Source: Datura wrightii (taxonomy: Eukaryota > Streptophyta > Magnoliopsida > Solanales > Solanaceae). From it: a DNA stretch of 64,000 bases. Where the stretch lies: contig JASDFA010000018.1 of assembly GCA_035772735.1 (NCBI GenBank), forward strand, positions 55,210,001 to 55,274,000. Direction: 5' to 3'. Position 1 is the stretch's first letter; the number at the start of each line of letters is the position of its first letter. Shown piece by piece: positions 1 through 10,075 of the stretch. Position numbers and translations under genes: made by a program. The notes beneath the pieces were generated by a model. The model did not search any database. It was not told the origin of the DNA and saw nothing but the letters and a program-made list of their open reading frames with translations.

Positions 1-1
1 G

Positions 2-1066
2 CCCCACCTTGCATAAAGCTCTGGCGTTCTCGCCAAAAGGGTAGTCCAACTCCAGCTGCCATAATTCATCCTCGGTGGCTGGTCTCCCACCTATCCGTAG
101 TTGCAGCATCTGCATACCGAACATACGGGCCATATACTGGTCATCACGAGTATGTCGCTCGCCCAGAGTCAGCACAGGTCCGTGTGTAGTGTCGGGGGCC
201 TTGGTCTTTGTCACATCAAGGGCCCGCCGCTCCAACTGCGGAATGTAATCCAAGGCTTCTTCCTCAACGTCGAGGCCTCGGAGGAAGGTGGTGATGAGTC
301 TGCCAAACCCGTATCTGTGGCCCTGGTGTAGTCTGGCTCTCTTCATGGCGGATATTATAACTGCCCCCACATTAATCTCAAGCCCTTTCATAAGGGCATA
401 CACCAGGCAGACACGGTCCCGAGTCACGTCTGTCATATGTACTCCCGGGATCAAACATGAACATACAATTTTAAACCATATTCTGGCCTCCCTGTTCATC
501 TGCGAATAAGGCAGAGTCTGGTGGTAACCCCTCTCTTTGTGTCTACTCCATCGGGCTGTGGATCGAGCCCCGCACAACGTACGTCTGATGTCGGCGTACG
601 GTGGGGTGATGTTGAGCTGGCGGAGAACGTGGGCGTCTGTGTCCCGCGCTCCAACAATGGCATTCAGCTGCTGGGGTTCCAGAGTGACAATCTGCCCTCT
701 GATTTTAATAGTGTGGCTTCTGATGGCCGGGTTCCAGTTGGCATAAAATTCCCGGACCAAGTGAAGGTTGCACTCCGTGGGCTCCTGAAAAATAAAGCTG
801 AGCCCAGCTGCTTCAATCCTCTGTACGATGCGAGGGAACTCCTGTGCAAGTGGTTCCCTTGCAATATGTTCCTCCGGGAAGTACTTGTTCTCCTTATGCT
901 TTGCGTACCACTTCTTCCCTTCATCGGTAACCCATCGTGTCCCGTATCGGCGGTGTTGACCGCGTGGAACAGCAGGTGCAGCTGGGACAGCAGTGCCCAG
1001 TCTCATTCTCTTTCTGCCGGTGCCTGAGGTTGAAGCACCCTTGCCTTTATCTTGTCGGCTGGCCAT
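2..1066 (-). CDS. Putative plant transposon protein, extra ORF of G1 (C-terminus outside window)
   Basis: An uninterrupted frame of 355 codons starts at ATG 1066-1064 and is still open at the window edge. The protein begins MASRQDKGKG and has a basic, Ser/Gly-rich N-terminus up to about residue 45. A globular region follows with GKKWYAKHKE, FIFQEPTECNLHLVREFYANW, TLCGARSTARW, ARIWFKIVCSCLIPG and DRVCLVYALMKG. I recognise this as the plant family catalogued as 'putative plant transposon protein', found near Athila-type retroelements. Its biochemical role is unknown to me and no catalytic motif is evident. It lies in the same orientation as gag-protease, downstream of it, where full Athila elements carry a late ORF. 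It has no internal stop, although the gag and protease of the same copy are broken. Just upstream is TTGACAG, which resembles a 3' splice acceptor. Start choice: first ATG, immediately before the basic N-terminus. Confidence 0.75.
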   Translation of the reverse strand, partial: MASRQDKGKGASTSGTGRKRMRLGTAVPAAPAVPRGQHRRYGTRWVTDEGKKWYAKHKENKYFPEEHIAREPLAQEFPRIVQRIEAAGLSFIFQEPTECNLHLVREFYANWNPAIRSHTIKIRGQIVTLEPQQLNAIVGARDTDAHVLRQLNITPPYADIRRTLCGARSTARWSRHKERGYHQTLPYSQMNREARIWFKIVCSCLIPGVHMTDVTRDRVCLVYALMKGLEINVGAVIISAMKRARLHQGHRYGFGRLITTFLRGLDVEEEALDYIPQLERRALDVTKTKAPDTTHGPVLTLGERHTRDDQYMARMFGMQMLQLRIGGRPATEDELWQLELDYPFGENARALCKVG

Positions 1067-2374
1067 TGTACCTGTCAATTTACACAGACAAGCACAACGT
1101 TAAGCTAAAAACTTGTTAGTTTTGGCTAAGGTCGGGTTAAACAAAATTTACCCCACACTTAGTCTTTAACAATATTTACAACATGTTAGCAAGGATAGAT
1201 CTATTTACACCCCAAACACAATCACTATAAACATATTGCTTAGTGCGTTCACAAAAATTCGACAGCATCACGGCTAGCGAACTACTCAGACTTCATACAG
1301 CTAACCCAATCCTACCATCGATAGCTATTCACCCATGGCACTTAGCAACAATAACAACAACCAAATACAAACAACAATACAAACATTTTATATACACTAA
1401 TCTAAGCAATTCAACCAATTCACATATTACGCAATGTCCCATTAAAAATCGAGAATTAGTCGTCTTTCACCAATTATACAATATTTACCACGACTTATCT
1501 CAACTAATAAACACACCCCGACATCAATTTCGTCAAACTATCAAGTTACCCAAGTTAAAATTCAACAACCCCAAGCCCTAGAACTCAATTCGACAATCAA
1601 CAATGAATTATTCAATCAATCGATAAGTTCACCTGTCAACTACAACAATCCGAACACAATCAATCGCAAAATAATTCACGTCATGTTCAATTTCTACCTA
1701 GGGTGATATATCTCACCTCACATGCTCAAAATCGACAAAAATCGCCAAAAATTTGAGATAGACAATGAAAACATACCTTGGAATTGAAGAATCGATAAAG
1801 ACTTGACGTTTTCCTTGCCTCTTAACGTGGCACGGAGCTTGGGGGTAGGGGAATGGGTGTTTGGTCGCGGAGGGAAGAGGGAATGGGGAAAATAGGGGCA
1901 AAATCGGGGGTTTTTATTAAGAAAACACGTGGGTCACCCGGAAACCCGGTGTGACCCGGCACTGGAATAAGGGCACCGTGTCACGGAGGGTAACGCGGAG
2001 GCCCTCCTCCGTGACACGGAGCCAACGCATTGGCTTACTGGAATTTTTTAAAAAATTCCAGATTTGCCTTCAACGTGTCACAGAGTCCAACGCGGAGCAT
2101 TGCCTCCATGACACGGCGCCAACGCGCCAGTGCTCTATTTCACTATCAAATTTTATTTTCCATACCTCGCCTCGTTTTCTCGATTCCACGTATTTTTCCT
2201 CCGGTATACCTGAAAATCACCTCACTAAACAAAAATTGGTTAAATGACTAGATTCCCTACTAAAAGAATAAAAATTACTAATTAAAATGCACATTAAACC
2301 TAGTCAAGAAAAAGAAGAGAAAATAAAATAAAAGAAAAACTTTACACTAAGGAAAAAGAAAGAAAAATATTTTT
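1067..2374 (-). other. Non-coding spacer of G1 between protease and extra ORF
   Basis: About 1.3 kb with stops in all frames and no recognisable domain; short frames here (for example 1243-1581 plus) are low-complexity. Two inverted repeats of the CpG-rich 'CACGGAG' type sit inside it (1976-2019 and about 2081-2118). The minus-strand end next to the ORF contains TTGTGCTTGTCTG followed by TTGACAG, compatible with a splice acceptor, which would suit expression of the ORF from a spliced RNA. That last point is inference. Confidence 0.5.
1976..2019. repeat. Perfect 14-bp CpG-rich inverted repeat
   Basis: The arm CCGTGTCACGGAGG (1976-1989) is repeated in inverse orientation as CCTCCGTGACACGG (2006-2019) around a 16-base spacer. 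A second, imperfect version (cgtgtcacagag ... ctccatgacacg) lies at about 2081-2118. The same arms occur in the LTRs of G1, S1 and S2. Confidence 0.85.
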
Positions 2375-2392
2375 CACGGGTTGCCTCCCGTG
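2375..2392 (-). other. Stem-loop after the protease stop of G1
   Basis: On the minus strand the sequence CACGGGAGGCAACCCGTG forms a perfect 6-bp stem around loop AGGCAA, 41 bases downstream of the protease stop. H2 has the equivalent CTTGGGAGGCAAACCAAG at 12679-12696. The loop is unchanged and two stem pairs have changed on both sides, which supports a conserved RNA structure. Confidence 0.6.
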
Positions 2393-2432
2393 CAGCGCCT
2401 GATTTAACGTGGCGGCTCGACAGCCTTTACGC

Positions 2433-3281
2433 TTAATTTTCTACTAGGGAGATGGACGGTTTGACCCGATCATGGTCATCTCCCCAGTAGTTCTCAACCT
2501 TGTCTGGTGGCCTACCTAGTAACTCTCGGGAATCACTCAATCCATTTGCATTCCCATGATCAATCACGTTGATCACCGAGAGTTCCTTATAGACAGTCGG
2601 AAGCTTAGGTGCCTTGTACACGTCGAACACCTCAACCTTGTCGTGTGCTCGCATCGTGAGTTGACCCGCAGCTACATCGATCAATGCCTTTCCGGTTGCC
2701 AAAAATGGTCGTCCCAAAATAAATGGGACTTCTACATCTGGCTCAAAATCCAGAACAATGAAATCTACCGGAAAAATGAGGGAGCCTACCTGCACTAGCA
2801 CATCCTCCACAATGCCATCCGGCTTAGCTAAAGACCTGTCTGCTAGCTGCAAGATCACTGTTGTAGGTCTAGGACTCCCTAGCCCTAACTTTCTAAATAC
2901 CGAAGATGGCATCAGATTTATACTTGCCCCCAAGTCGCATAACCCACGAGCTCGGATACTTTGCCCAATCGTCAGCTAGATAGTAAAACTTCCAGGATCC
3001 TTCAGTTTAGTGGGCAACCTGTTCTGAATACGAGATGTGCATTCCTCCATTAAAGCCACCGTGGCATACTCGGTCAAGCGACTTTTGTTGGCCACGATGT
3101 CTTTGATATACTTTGCATATTTTGGCACACCCTGCAAGACATCAACAAGAGGTAAGTTAACATGTACCTGTTTAAGTACCTCCATGAATTTCTGGAAACA
3201 CGCCTCCTCCTTGTGTTTCTTAAGTCGTTGAGGGAACGGGGGTGGAGGCCTTGTTGGTTCAGCTTCTTTGGTCTTCCCCAT
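2433..3281 (-). pseudogene. G1 protease domain and gag-protease linker, one stop
   Basis: This is the 3' part of the G1 gag-protease frame. The first half (3281-2976) carries the linker 'PPPPFPQRLKKHKEE' and the helix-rich 'LVDVLQGVPKYAKYIKDI', then a TAG stop. In the same frame the retropepsin domain follows: catalytic CDLGAS (Asp codon 2934-2936), the core 'DGIVEDVLVQVG' and the C-terminal 'FILGRPFLATG'. The frame ends at 2433 after a tail that matches no RT. In full Athila elements RT begins soon after this point, so pol is truly absent rather than shifted out of frame. The single stop at about 2973-2975 makes this copy non-functional unless read through. Confidence 0.75.
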
Positions 3282-3323
3282 ATCTGAGGTTTGTTCTCCC
3301 TCAACATCTGCTGCTCATGACTT

Positions 3324-4804
3324 CTAGGGCGGTCTTTCCGGTTCCACCTCCTTTAATTGTAAACCACTCCTCGTGGTCACTGCATTTACCTGCTTAGGAT
3401 TGGGATCCGTGTCGCGAGGTAGTCCTCCCCTTGGTCTAGTATTTTGGGCACTAGCAAATTGCCCAAACTGATATTCAAGAGCCTTGGTTGCCAATTGATT
3501 GTTCTTTACTTCGGCCGCCAGTTTGACATAGTCATCCTGCAATTGTGCCTGGTTGGCAATCATGGTCTTGAACATTTCCTCAATAGTCGGTGATGGTGGT
3601 GGAGGAGGGGCATTGTGATTTCTAAACTGATTCTGATAGCCTTGTTGCCCTCCTTGGTTTCTGTGCATACCCTGCCCTGAACCTTGACCTTGTTGATTGT
3701 TGCTACCCCACGAATAATTTGGATGATTCCTCCAATTCGAGTTGTAGCCACCACCAAACTGCTGTTGATTCCTCTGTGCATTGCCCACAAAGTTGACAGA
3801 ATCAGGATTTGCACTACAGAATTCAGCTGAATGCTCACTACTACCACACACTTCACACCACATCTGTTGGACAGCATTAACTGAGGCTGACGGATGGTTC
3901 AAATTCATATTGCTGAAGTGAGTGTTTAACTGATTTTGCAAAGCAGCTATCTATGCAGCGATAGCTGTGAATCCATCCACTTCAAGCACTCCCGCTGATT
4001 TCCTTGCTCCACCTCTTGAAGAATCTGCATACCATTCCGGATTACCTTGTGAAATTCGGTTGAGCAAAGTTTACAGCTCCTCATAAGTCTTCTCCAGCGC
4101 TTGCCCTCCAGCTGCTGAGTCTAACAAAATTTTAGTGTGGGGTTCCAAACCCTCAATAAAAGTGTGGACCAACACCTCATTTGACTGATGATGATGAGGA
4201 CAGTCCCGCAACATGGACTTGAATCTTTCCCAGGCTTGATAAAGATTTTCTCCTTCCCTCTGTTTAAAGCGTAGAATCTGACTTCTAAGTTTAGCTGTTT
4301 TACCTGAAGGGAAAAATCTGATCAAGAACTTCTTTGCAAGATCATCCCATGTTGATATAGAGTTGGGTGGTTCAGCTTTTAACCACCTCTTGGCTTCACC
4401 AAGTAAGGAAAATGGAAATAAGGTGAGCCGAACATAATCAGGTGACACTCCAGCGGGGATGTAAGTGTCACTTATCTCCAAAAAGTTCTGGAGATGTTGT
4501 TGCGGATCTTCATGAGGGAGACCGGTAAACTGCCCGCTAGTGTGCAAAAGTTGCACCATATTTTGCTTTAACTCAAATCTCCCCCAGGCTCTGGTTTGCG
4601 GATGCTGGAATGTACATTATTAGCGTGTGGGATTGCCACTTCGCGAACCGGCCTGGCTGCTACTTCCTCGGGCACTAACACTACCCGCACAACTGGTGGA
4701 TTGGGTTGCTCCATCATAGACTGTTTGAGCAACTGCAACTTCTTCCGAAGAGCTTCTCTACGTTGACTATGCAATTCACGTTCTGGCTCTAAGTAAGATT
4801 CCAC
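3324..4804 (-). pseudogene. G1 gag, broken by one frameshift and stops
   Basis: Gag is the structural nucleocapsid precursor that packages element RNA. Blocks in order: 'ESYLEPERELHSQ' (from 4804, apparently GTG; no in-frame ATG seen before it), a -1 frameshift at about 4575, the gag core from ATG 4559 ('FPFSLLGEAKRWL', 'FLIRFFPSGKTAKLR', 'YQAWERFKSMLRDCPHH'), and a stop at 4071. The third block (3941-3324) carries one intact zinc knuckle CEVCGSSEHSAEFC (CX2CX4HX4C), followed by a Gln/Gly/Asn-rich stretch and a poly-Pro run. A stop at 3324 precedes the protease linker. The same order of blocks, more damaged, is seen in H2. Confidence 0.8.
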
Positions 4805-4944
4805 CAGCTCCTTGTCCCTTGCCAGTGTTCACAGAAATAAAAATCTGCAAAATACAGGCTAAGACCAAGTTGTTAACACTTAAGAAGATAAAAATACAAA
4901 TACAGTAAATTTACACTAAACAAAATTTTACAAATCGCCTAGCC

Positions 4945-4962
4945 TCCCCGGCAACGGCGCCA
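4945..4962 (-). other. Primer binding site of G1, tRNA-Asp type
   Basis: The minus strand reads TGGCGCCGTTGCCGGGGA, the primer site typical of Athila elements and complementary to the 3' end of tRNA-Asp (family knowledge). It lies 6 bases (AGTTTT) after the LTR end at 4969. Confidence 0.85.
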
Positions 4963-5914
4963 AAAACTTGTTCGCGCTCTGCTGCTCGGTATATATTATA
5001 CACCGACACGCAAGTGTACGTGGTCAAACAAGTAATAAAGTGGCTAAGTAGCCAAGTATCGATCCAAGGAGGCTGCTCTAGATATGCAAAACTACCTAGT
5101 TTACTATATCTCTATTCTATTTCTAACTATGTTAACAACAATCCAATCAAGATTTGAGTAAGTTTTGTTTCTAAACTAATTATCTACTAAAATTAATAAC
5201 TACTATTTACGTTGAGTTTAGACAATGGATATGCACATGCCAAGGTTAAGAACGAGTAATGAACTTGATAATCATGATAATTTGGTCATCTTCTTCTTCA
5301 TATTGCTAGCCAAGAACGTTTGCCTAGAAATTAAAACTTCCGTATTCAATTTCACTTTAGCTTCATAAACCATTCGTCTACATTTCTGTGATCAAATGCA
5401 ATTTATGACCTAACACTACAATTTCGGTTCCTAAATTGACTAATACGGCTTCCAAGTATATTTCTATCAAGAAAGCACATCAAAACCCAATTTTCCCAAA
5501 TCAAGTTAAGAACAATACCCTATTAATTCACAACTTTCCAATTTCATGCTCTCTCGAGTGAAATTGGACTTTTTAGATGTACATTAATGGTGGCTAATCA
5601 AGAATGTAATAAGCACAAGAATTAATAGAACAACATGCAAGAAGAAGAAGAAACCATATCAATTATTACCAACATTCATTTCACAAGTTCAAAACCTCAG
5701 CAAGAGAGGAATTAGCCACTCATTCTTGGATTAATCATCCTAGAATGAGTGTGAATCATGCATACAATTGAAGGAAAAGAAGAAGGGAAGAGAAGAAAAC
5801 TCTTATCTTTTCTATTCTTCAACTGCCACAAAACCACGTTCCTGCTCCCACTTCTGAACTCAGGATAAAAAAACTAAAACTAAAAAAACTCCCTTTAAAA
5901 ATAACCTAAGTGTG

Positions 5915-5923
5915 CTATTTATA
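5915..5923 (-). promoter_or_regulatory. TATA box in the G1 LTR
   Basis: The minus strand reads TATAAATAG in the context CACTAGTATAAATAGCACAC, identical in S1 (36477-36484). It probably marks the U3/R boundary. Confidence 0.65.
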
Positions 5924-5956
5924 CTAGTGGGAAATTTTTCCCGGAATAACAAGCAA

Positions 5957-6186
5957 CGTGTCACGGAGGCCAACGCGGAGCACTGCCTCCGTGACACGGC
6001 ATGGACGCGGACCCTCTCTGGAAATTGCATGGTCCGGATAATTAGCCTCAACGTGGCACGGAGGCCATCGCAGAGGCTTGTCTCCGTGCCACGGAGCTGA
6101 CGCGCAGGCACACTGGAAATTGCCACTTTTATTTCTGCCCAGGCAGTGTGCTACCGCGATGGCAGCATGGCACGACACCATCGCGG
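5957..6186. repeat. Three CpG-rich inverted repeats in the G1 LTR U3
   Basis: Three separate perfect inverted repeats: CGTGTCACGGAGG at 5957-5969 with its inverse at 5986-5998 (13 bp), CGTGGCACGGAG at 6052-6063 with 6082-6093 (12 bp), and CCGCGATGG at 6154-6162 with CCATCGCGG at 6178-6186 (9 bp). They sit just upstream of the TATA box in LTR orientation. Confidence 0.85.
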
Positions 6187-6712
6187 AGCCACTGCAAAAT
6201 ATGCCATCCGAGGTCTTTTCCACGCTCGCATCCAAGTCCAACTCCGACATAGTTCCAACACGCATTTTAGCTCTTAAAAATCACATTATCCTGCAAAACA
6301 AATGCTAATCATGTTGGTTAGTATAAATTCGCATTTTATTACCAAATACATGATATTATATACACATTGCACAACAAACAAGGTAACAATGATACGTTTG
6401 AGTATCACTTGGGCATATAAATCTTCCCAAGATCACCAAGCCAGCTGCAGTGGCTCATGGTGGAGCAACTAGTGGACTAGGTGTTGCTGTGGTGGATGAT
6501 GACTCGGGAACATCTGCAGGTGTAGAGGTGTCCCCTGCATCTGTAGCCTCAGGATGGATACCTGTATCTCTTCCCTCAATAGGCTCAGCCACCAACTCAG
6601 TGAACTGTGTGGCATCAGTCTGCCTACCACTGCCAAATGCCTCTGCTAATATGGTCGCTCCAGCGGATGCAGCTGCCTGAGTCCTTGCCCTTGATACCGG
6701 GTTTGTGTCATC

Positions 6713-7021
6713 TCAAATCAACCCGATATCTATTATCTTCTGGACCACTATTCTCTGGCCAACTGATGAAAACTCCGGCACCTTTGACTCCTGACAGAGT
6801 CTATCAATCAAACAGGGGAAGGGAATTGTAGTACCATCATTGATTTCTCGCTCTCTAATCTCCTTAGCAATGTACCACAAGAAATTTATGGCATATTCCT
6901 CCATAATACTTGCTACCAATGCCGCTATGTCAGGTGAGAGGATGTTATCATTGTTGGTTGGTACCAGGTTGTGCCGAACCAGTGACCACCAAAATTTATC
7001 CTGAAAGTTGAGTGTGGCCTT
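6713..7021 (-). pseudogene. C: C-terminal half of a plant transposon-like protein
   Basis: The frame contains 'FWWSLVRHNLVPTNNDN', 'AINFLWYIAKEI' and 'IPFPCLIDRLCQESKVPE'. This matches the pattern of the later part of the same family as the extra ORF of G1 (compare DRVCLVYALMKG and FGRLITTFLRG there), but from a clearly different branch. It ends at a stop at 6713. An Ala/Thr/Ser-rich tail continues without a domain to the G1 boundary. The N-terminal half is missing: only about 70 bases separate this frame from gag sequence, so an internal deletion has probably joined gag to this ORF. Confidence 0.5.
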
Positions 7022-7099
7022 CTTTATCTGAGACTATGTGTCGTGCAACCATTCGACTAGCGGACCTCTTGTAGCAATGATCTGAGATAGCCATGATTT

Positions 7100-7784
7100 G
7101 ATTTGTAAGCAGGTCAATAGATGTTTTTATATGTGCTATCTCCTGATCATGTTTCTCTTCTTTTTCTGCAGTACTCTGCAGTCATCCCAATCACATATCT
7201 GCCCGCCGATATCTCAGCTTCTCTAGTGTGCCAGGCCCTATTGGTTTTGGTCACTCAGTAAAGTATCTTTGTAGCCTCTTCCCATGAGTGACTTATCAAT
7301 GATCCACTTGCTATTGTATTTGCTACAGCCTTGTTGTTTTTCAAGGATCTATAAAATATCTCCAACAGACTCTCATTCATAATTCTATGATTTGGGCACT
7401 TATTCAACTTCTTACTGAACCACAGCCATGTCTCATGAAGTGCTTTCATCTTGAGCTGTCGAAAGTTATATATCTCATCTTTGAGCTGCAACATCCTTGA
7501 TGGTGGGAGTAACCTTTCCAAGAAGGCATGTTTCAATTCTCTGCAATTGGTGATGGAGTCATTTGGCAACTCCAACAACCATAGAGTGGCTTCACTGGCT
7601 TGAGAAAATGGAAAGAGTCTTAGTCTGATCGCATCCTGACTCACTTCTAGCAACCTGTACGCCTTGCAAATTCCTACGAAATTCATCCAGTGAAGATTTG
7701 CATATTCATCAGCATTACCACTAAACACTCCCTTCATATTCAGCACCTGGATCATAGTGCTAGTGATATCAAATTAGCCCCAGC
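7100..7784 (-). pseudogene. C: gag core
   Basis: The gag core includes 'LRLFPFSQASEATLWLLELP', 'LERLLPPSRMLQLKDEI' and 'LHETWLWFSKKLNKCPNH', the usual retrotransposon gag helices. An open stretch runs 7755-7255. In the next frame the coiled gag tail continues to about 7100 ('HTREAEISAGRY', 'TSIDLLTNQIMA'). Just before ATG 7755 one base appears to be missing relative to related copies, giving a frameshift. The first five bases of this block (7780-7784, ccagc) are the target duplication made by element A. Confidence 0.7.
7780..7784. repeat. Target site duplication of A (left copy)
   Basis: The bases ccagc at 7780-7784 recur at 23853-23857, flanking element A exactly. Confidence 0.75.
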
Positions 7785-8169
7785 TATCACGACCCAAACG
7801 TGCACCCAGATCGTAGACACGGGACAAGGGACCCCAAGAGACCCCAAGTCGACCCATGGCACATGTATACAACTAATCTCATTCAAATAAGCGGAATGAT
7901 AATCATAAAATCATAGCAGAAACATAATTATAGCATAACATCAGGAAATACGGGACATATACATAGCTGAGTACTACATGCTTGTCTGAAAGCCTCTAAT
8001 ACATAAGATGGGTTGATAAGACAACATCCCCAACTAACCCGACCAATACTGAAACATAAATATCATGAAAGTCTGTTGAACGGCCCTCGGAACATGAGGA
8101 CTCACCAATAAGCTGAAAGTGTAAGCTGAGATGGACTAAGGATGAGGATGAGCTTGGGATTCAGACCCT

Positions 8170-8222
8170 GTATCATGAAATGATACAACATAGAAAGTAT
8201 GCGATTAGTACGTGGAATGTAC
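8170..8222 (-). other. LTR two-hairpin module, A 3' LTR
   Basis: GTATCAT-GAA-ATGATAC (8170-8186) and GTACGT-GGA-ATGTAC (8208-8222, one G-T pair). See the findings for the other copies. Confidence 0.6.
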
Positions 8223-8414
8223 CGAGTATACAAGATAAGTAAAACGTATGTTAAAAGTGTAACAAACTCATAAATAAACATTGGAGAAGGACATCATGCT
8301 TGTATCATAAATTTAGTAAGAGAACAAAAGGCTCAAGGCTTTCAGATCATTCATAAATCATTCATTATCATAATCGTAAGTAAACTTTAGCAAAACATAA
8401 CTTGAGCCAATAAC

Positions 8415-8419
8415 ATTAA
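8415..8419. repeat. Target site duplication of H2 (left copy)
   Basis: attaa at 8415-8419 recurs at 16157-16161, immediately outside the two LTR ends of H2. Confidence 0.85.
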
Positions 8420-8681
8420 TAATCTTGGGCATAATTGCGTGCCCAAGTGCTATTTTATAACTTAGTTTAGTCGTGTTTGTCTATTTATGCATTTAATTTC
8501 TCATGTGATTTTATGTAAATTTGGATATATAATAACCAACATTATTAGTGCTTGTTTTTGTAGGTTAAAAATGCATTTGAGGAACTAAATAATGATGGAT
8601 GAAGTGGAGGAATGGAATAGGAAGCAAATTGCAAAAGTCGGCAAGGAACCATGCCTTGGCAAGGCTGGCCGCGCCAGGCAG

Positions 8682-8758
8682 CGTGCCACGCTATGCGTGT
8701 GTTGCGCCCAGCGTCGTGCCACGCTATGCGTGTGCCGCGCCCAGCGCCGTGCCACGCC
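8682..8758 (+). repeat. 33-bp tandem repeat in the H2 5' LTR
   Basis: Units starting cgtgccacgc begin at 8682, 8715 and 8748 (period 33, about 2.3 copies). The 3' LTR has units at 14826 and 14859 only, one fewer, which explains most of the 40-base length difference between the LTRs. Confidence 0.8.
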
Positions 8759-9040
8759 AATGCCAGGCACAAGAGGAAGGCAGCAAGAAGGCCACCTGCG
8801 TGCTAGCGCCGTTCCACGCCAGGCACATCTGCGCGATAGTGACCATATCACGCCAGCCATTGTGTTGCACAAGCAGCGCGCCACGCTGCCATCACGGCAA
8901 GAGGCTGCCGAAGCTCAATTTTTATGCAAATTCCATTGTGTTGTCGCAATATCTCCATGTCACAGAGGTAAATTGGCGCGACCACCTCCGTGCCGCGGAG
9001 CCATTCCATGACGGGCAAAAATTGTACATTCCCTATTTAC

Positions 9041-9050
9041 TATAAATAGG
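9041..9050 (+). promoter_or_regulatory. TATA box in the H2 5' LTR
   Basis: TATAAATAGG, matched by TATAAATAGG at 15152-15161 in the 3' LTR. Probable start of element transcription about 30 bases downstream. Confidence 0.65.
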
Positions 9051-10058
9051 ACCCTTATCTTCTAAAATCAGGGGGTCGCGAAATATTTTCTGAAAACCGT
9101 AAAGGAGCGAAGGGAGAAGCAAAGAACTCACCTAGGGTTCACTAAATTTACCTTCTCTTTTATCTATTCCTGTAAGTACATTACCTTAATGATGTTTTTG
9201 AGTATTTGTACAAACATGAGTGGCTAAAATCCTTCCTCTAGGGTTGAGGCTACGTGATATGATTGTAATCGCATGAGTTCGTTTTGGTTTGAGTTGTTAA
9301 TTGTTGTTGTGTCTTACATTCTACATTATAGTTTTTTTTTTTCTCGATCACCATGAAACAAATGCGTTAAGCTTAGGTAAAAGCTTGAAAGAGAAACCCT
9401 AGGCAAGAACAAGAGAATGTAGGGAGAAAGTTCTTATCTTTCGATATGATTCGCGGTTAGGATAGAAATTATACCTAATTTGCCTTGCTTGGTTGATAAA
9501 ACGGGATGATAGCAAGACAACGGCTTGGAATTGTGACTCCACAACTCGTAGAAGTAGTTTTGAAGCTATGTGGAGTTAAATGATTAGAGGTACGAAAGTC
9601 CATAATCAAGAGCATAAACCCGTAAACCACATCCATGTAGTTGAATTGCCCATGAACTAGGATGTCACATCCCCGCTCAATGATGGAGTTGTGAGGCTAG
9701 CTTGTCGTTTTTAGAGGCTCGAGAGACCATGAACATCGCATTTTAACCTGTGTGAGACAACAATTGATAATTTCATACTTGAACCATTACAAAGTATAGC
9801 ATTGCATGATTATCCGGCCTTAGCTCTAGTTGCTTCTTATATTGTTTCAGATTATTTCTGTGACCACCACTAGATTTAATTATAATTTAACGAAAACTTC
9901 TATAATCAACACTTGTGAGGTTATCTTACACTTGAATGTGTTAATTTGCTAAAATAGTCTAGTCCTTGTGGGTTCGACATCCGGCTCTTAACAAGGGCCA
10001 CTGTATTACTTGTACGACCGCGTACAGTTGTGAGTGCTCTGGAGCGCATACAAGTTTT

Positions 10059-10075
10059 TGCGATGTTGCCGGGGA
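10059..10075 (+). other. H2: decayed tRNA-Asp primer binding site
   Basis: tgcgatgttgccgggga, 6 bases (agtttt) after the LTR end. It keeps the 3' part GTTGCCGGGGA of the Athila primer site but has a one-base deletion and substitutions in the 5' part. Confidence 0.75.

Larger units (their letters stand above)
1..6435 (-). mobile_element. G1: Athila-like LTR retrotransposon without pol, 3' part outside window
   Basis: Read on the minus strand, the order is 5' LTR (6435-4969), tRNA-Asp primer site, gag, aspartic protease, a conserved stem-loop, about 1.3 kb of non-coding DNA, then a long extra ORF that runs off the left edge. No reverse transcriptase, RNase H or integrase lies between protease and extra ORF, so this copy would depend on enzymes from another element. 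The primer site and gag type place it with Athila-like Ty3/gypsy elements (family knowledge). It is inserted in element C, next to the remains of C's own copy of the extra ORF. The 5 bases outside the LTR are ccaag (6436-6440), but the matching target duplication would be outside the window. Confidence 0.8.
4969..6435 (-). repeat. 5' LTR of G1
   Basis: The 1467-base LTR begins TGATCTTGGG (6435) and ends CGAACA (4969) on the minus strand. It is homologous along its length to solo LTR S1 (35967-37400), which fixes both ends. It holds a subterminal inverted repeat next to its 5' end (7 of 8 bases), a TATA box at 5915-5923 and three CpG-rich inverted repeats upstream of that box. Confidence 0.9.
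7785..8419 (-). repeat. A: 3' LTR, terminal part
   Basis: This is the 3' end of A's 3' LTR. Its outer end reads tatcacgacc where the 5' LTR reads tgtcacgacc, so the terminal CA of the LTR has mutated to TA on the minus strand. It aligns with 21634-22240 and stops at the H2 insertion. It contains the two-hairpin module at 8170-8222. Confidence 0.85.
8420..10052 (+). repeat. H2: 5' LTR
   Basis: 1633 bases, starting taatcttggg (TG changed to TA; the 3' copy has TG) and ending gcataca. An 8-bp inverted repeat CTTGGGCA/TGCCCAAG lies at 8424-8431 and 8440-8447, four bases from the terminus. A 33-bp tandem repeat is at 8682-8758 and a TATA box at 9041-9050. Open frames inside it (8585-9045 in several frames) change frame between the two LTR copies and are not genes. 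Confidence 0.9.

Noticed and set aside
521..1027. 168-codon plus-strand frame
   Set aside because: It is the antisense of the plant transposon-like ORF at 2-1066; only the minus strand shows a family pattern.
1243..1581. 112-codon plus-strand frame in the G1 spacer
   Set aside because: Low-complexity Asn/Thr/His-rich composition, no start context or homology pattern.
4945..4962. Possible tRNA gene from tRNA-like sequence at primer sites (also 10059, 21618, 30506, 40896, 45071)
   Set aside because: Only 12-18 bases complementary to tRNA 3' ends next to LTRs; no cloverleaf. They are primer binding sites.
8585..9045. Overlapping open frames up to 148 codons on both strands in the H2 5' LTR
   Set aside because: They lie wholly inside an LTR, are caused by GC-rich repeats, and the matching frames in the 3' LTR (14689-15138) differ in length and reading frame.
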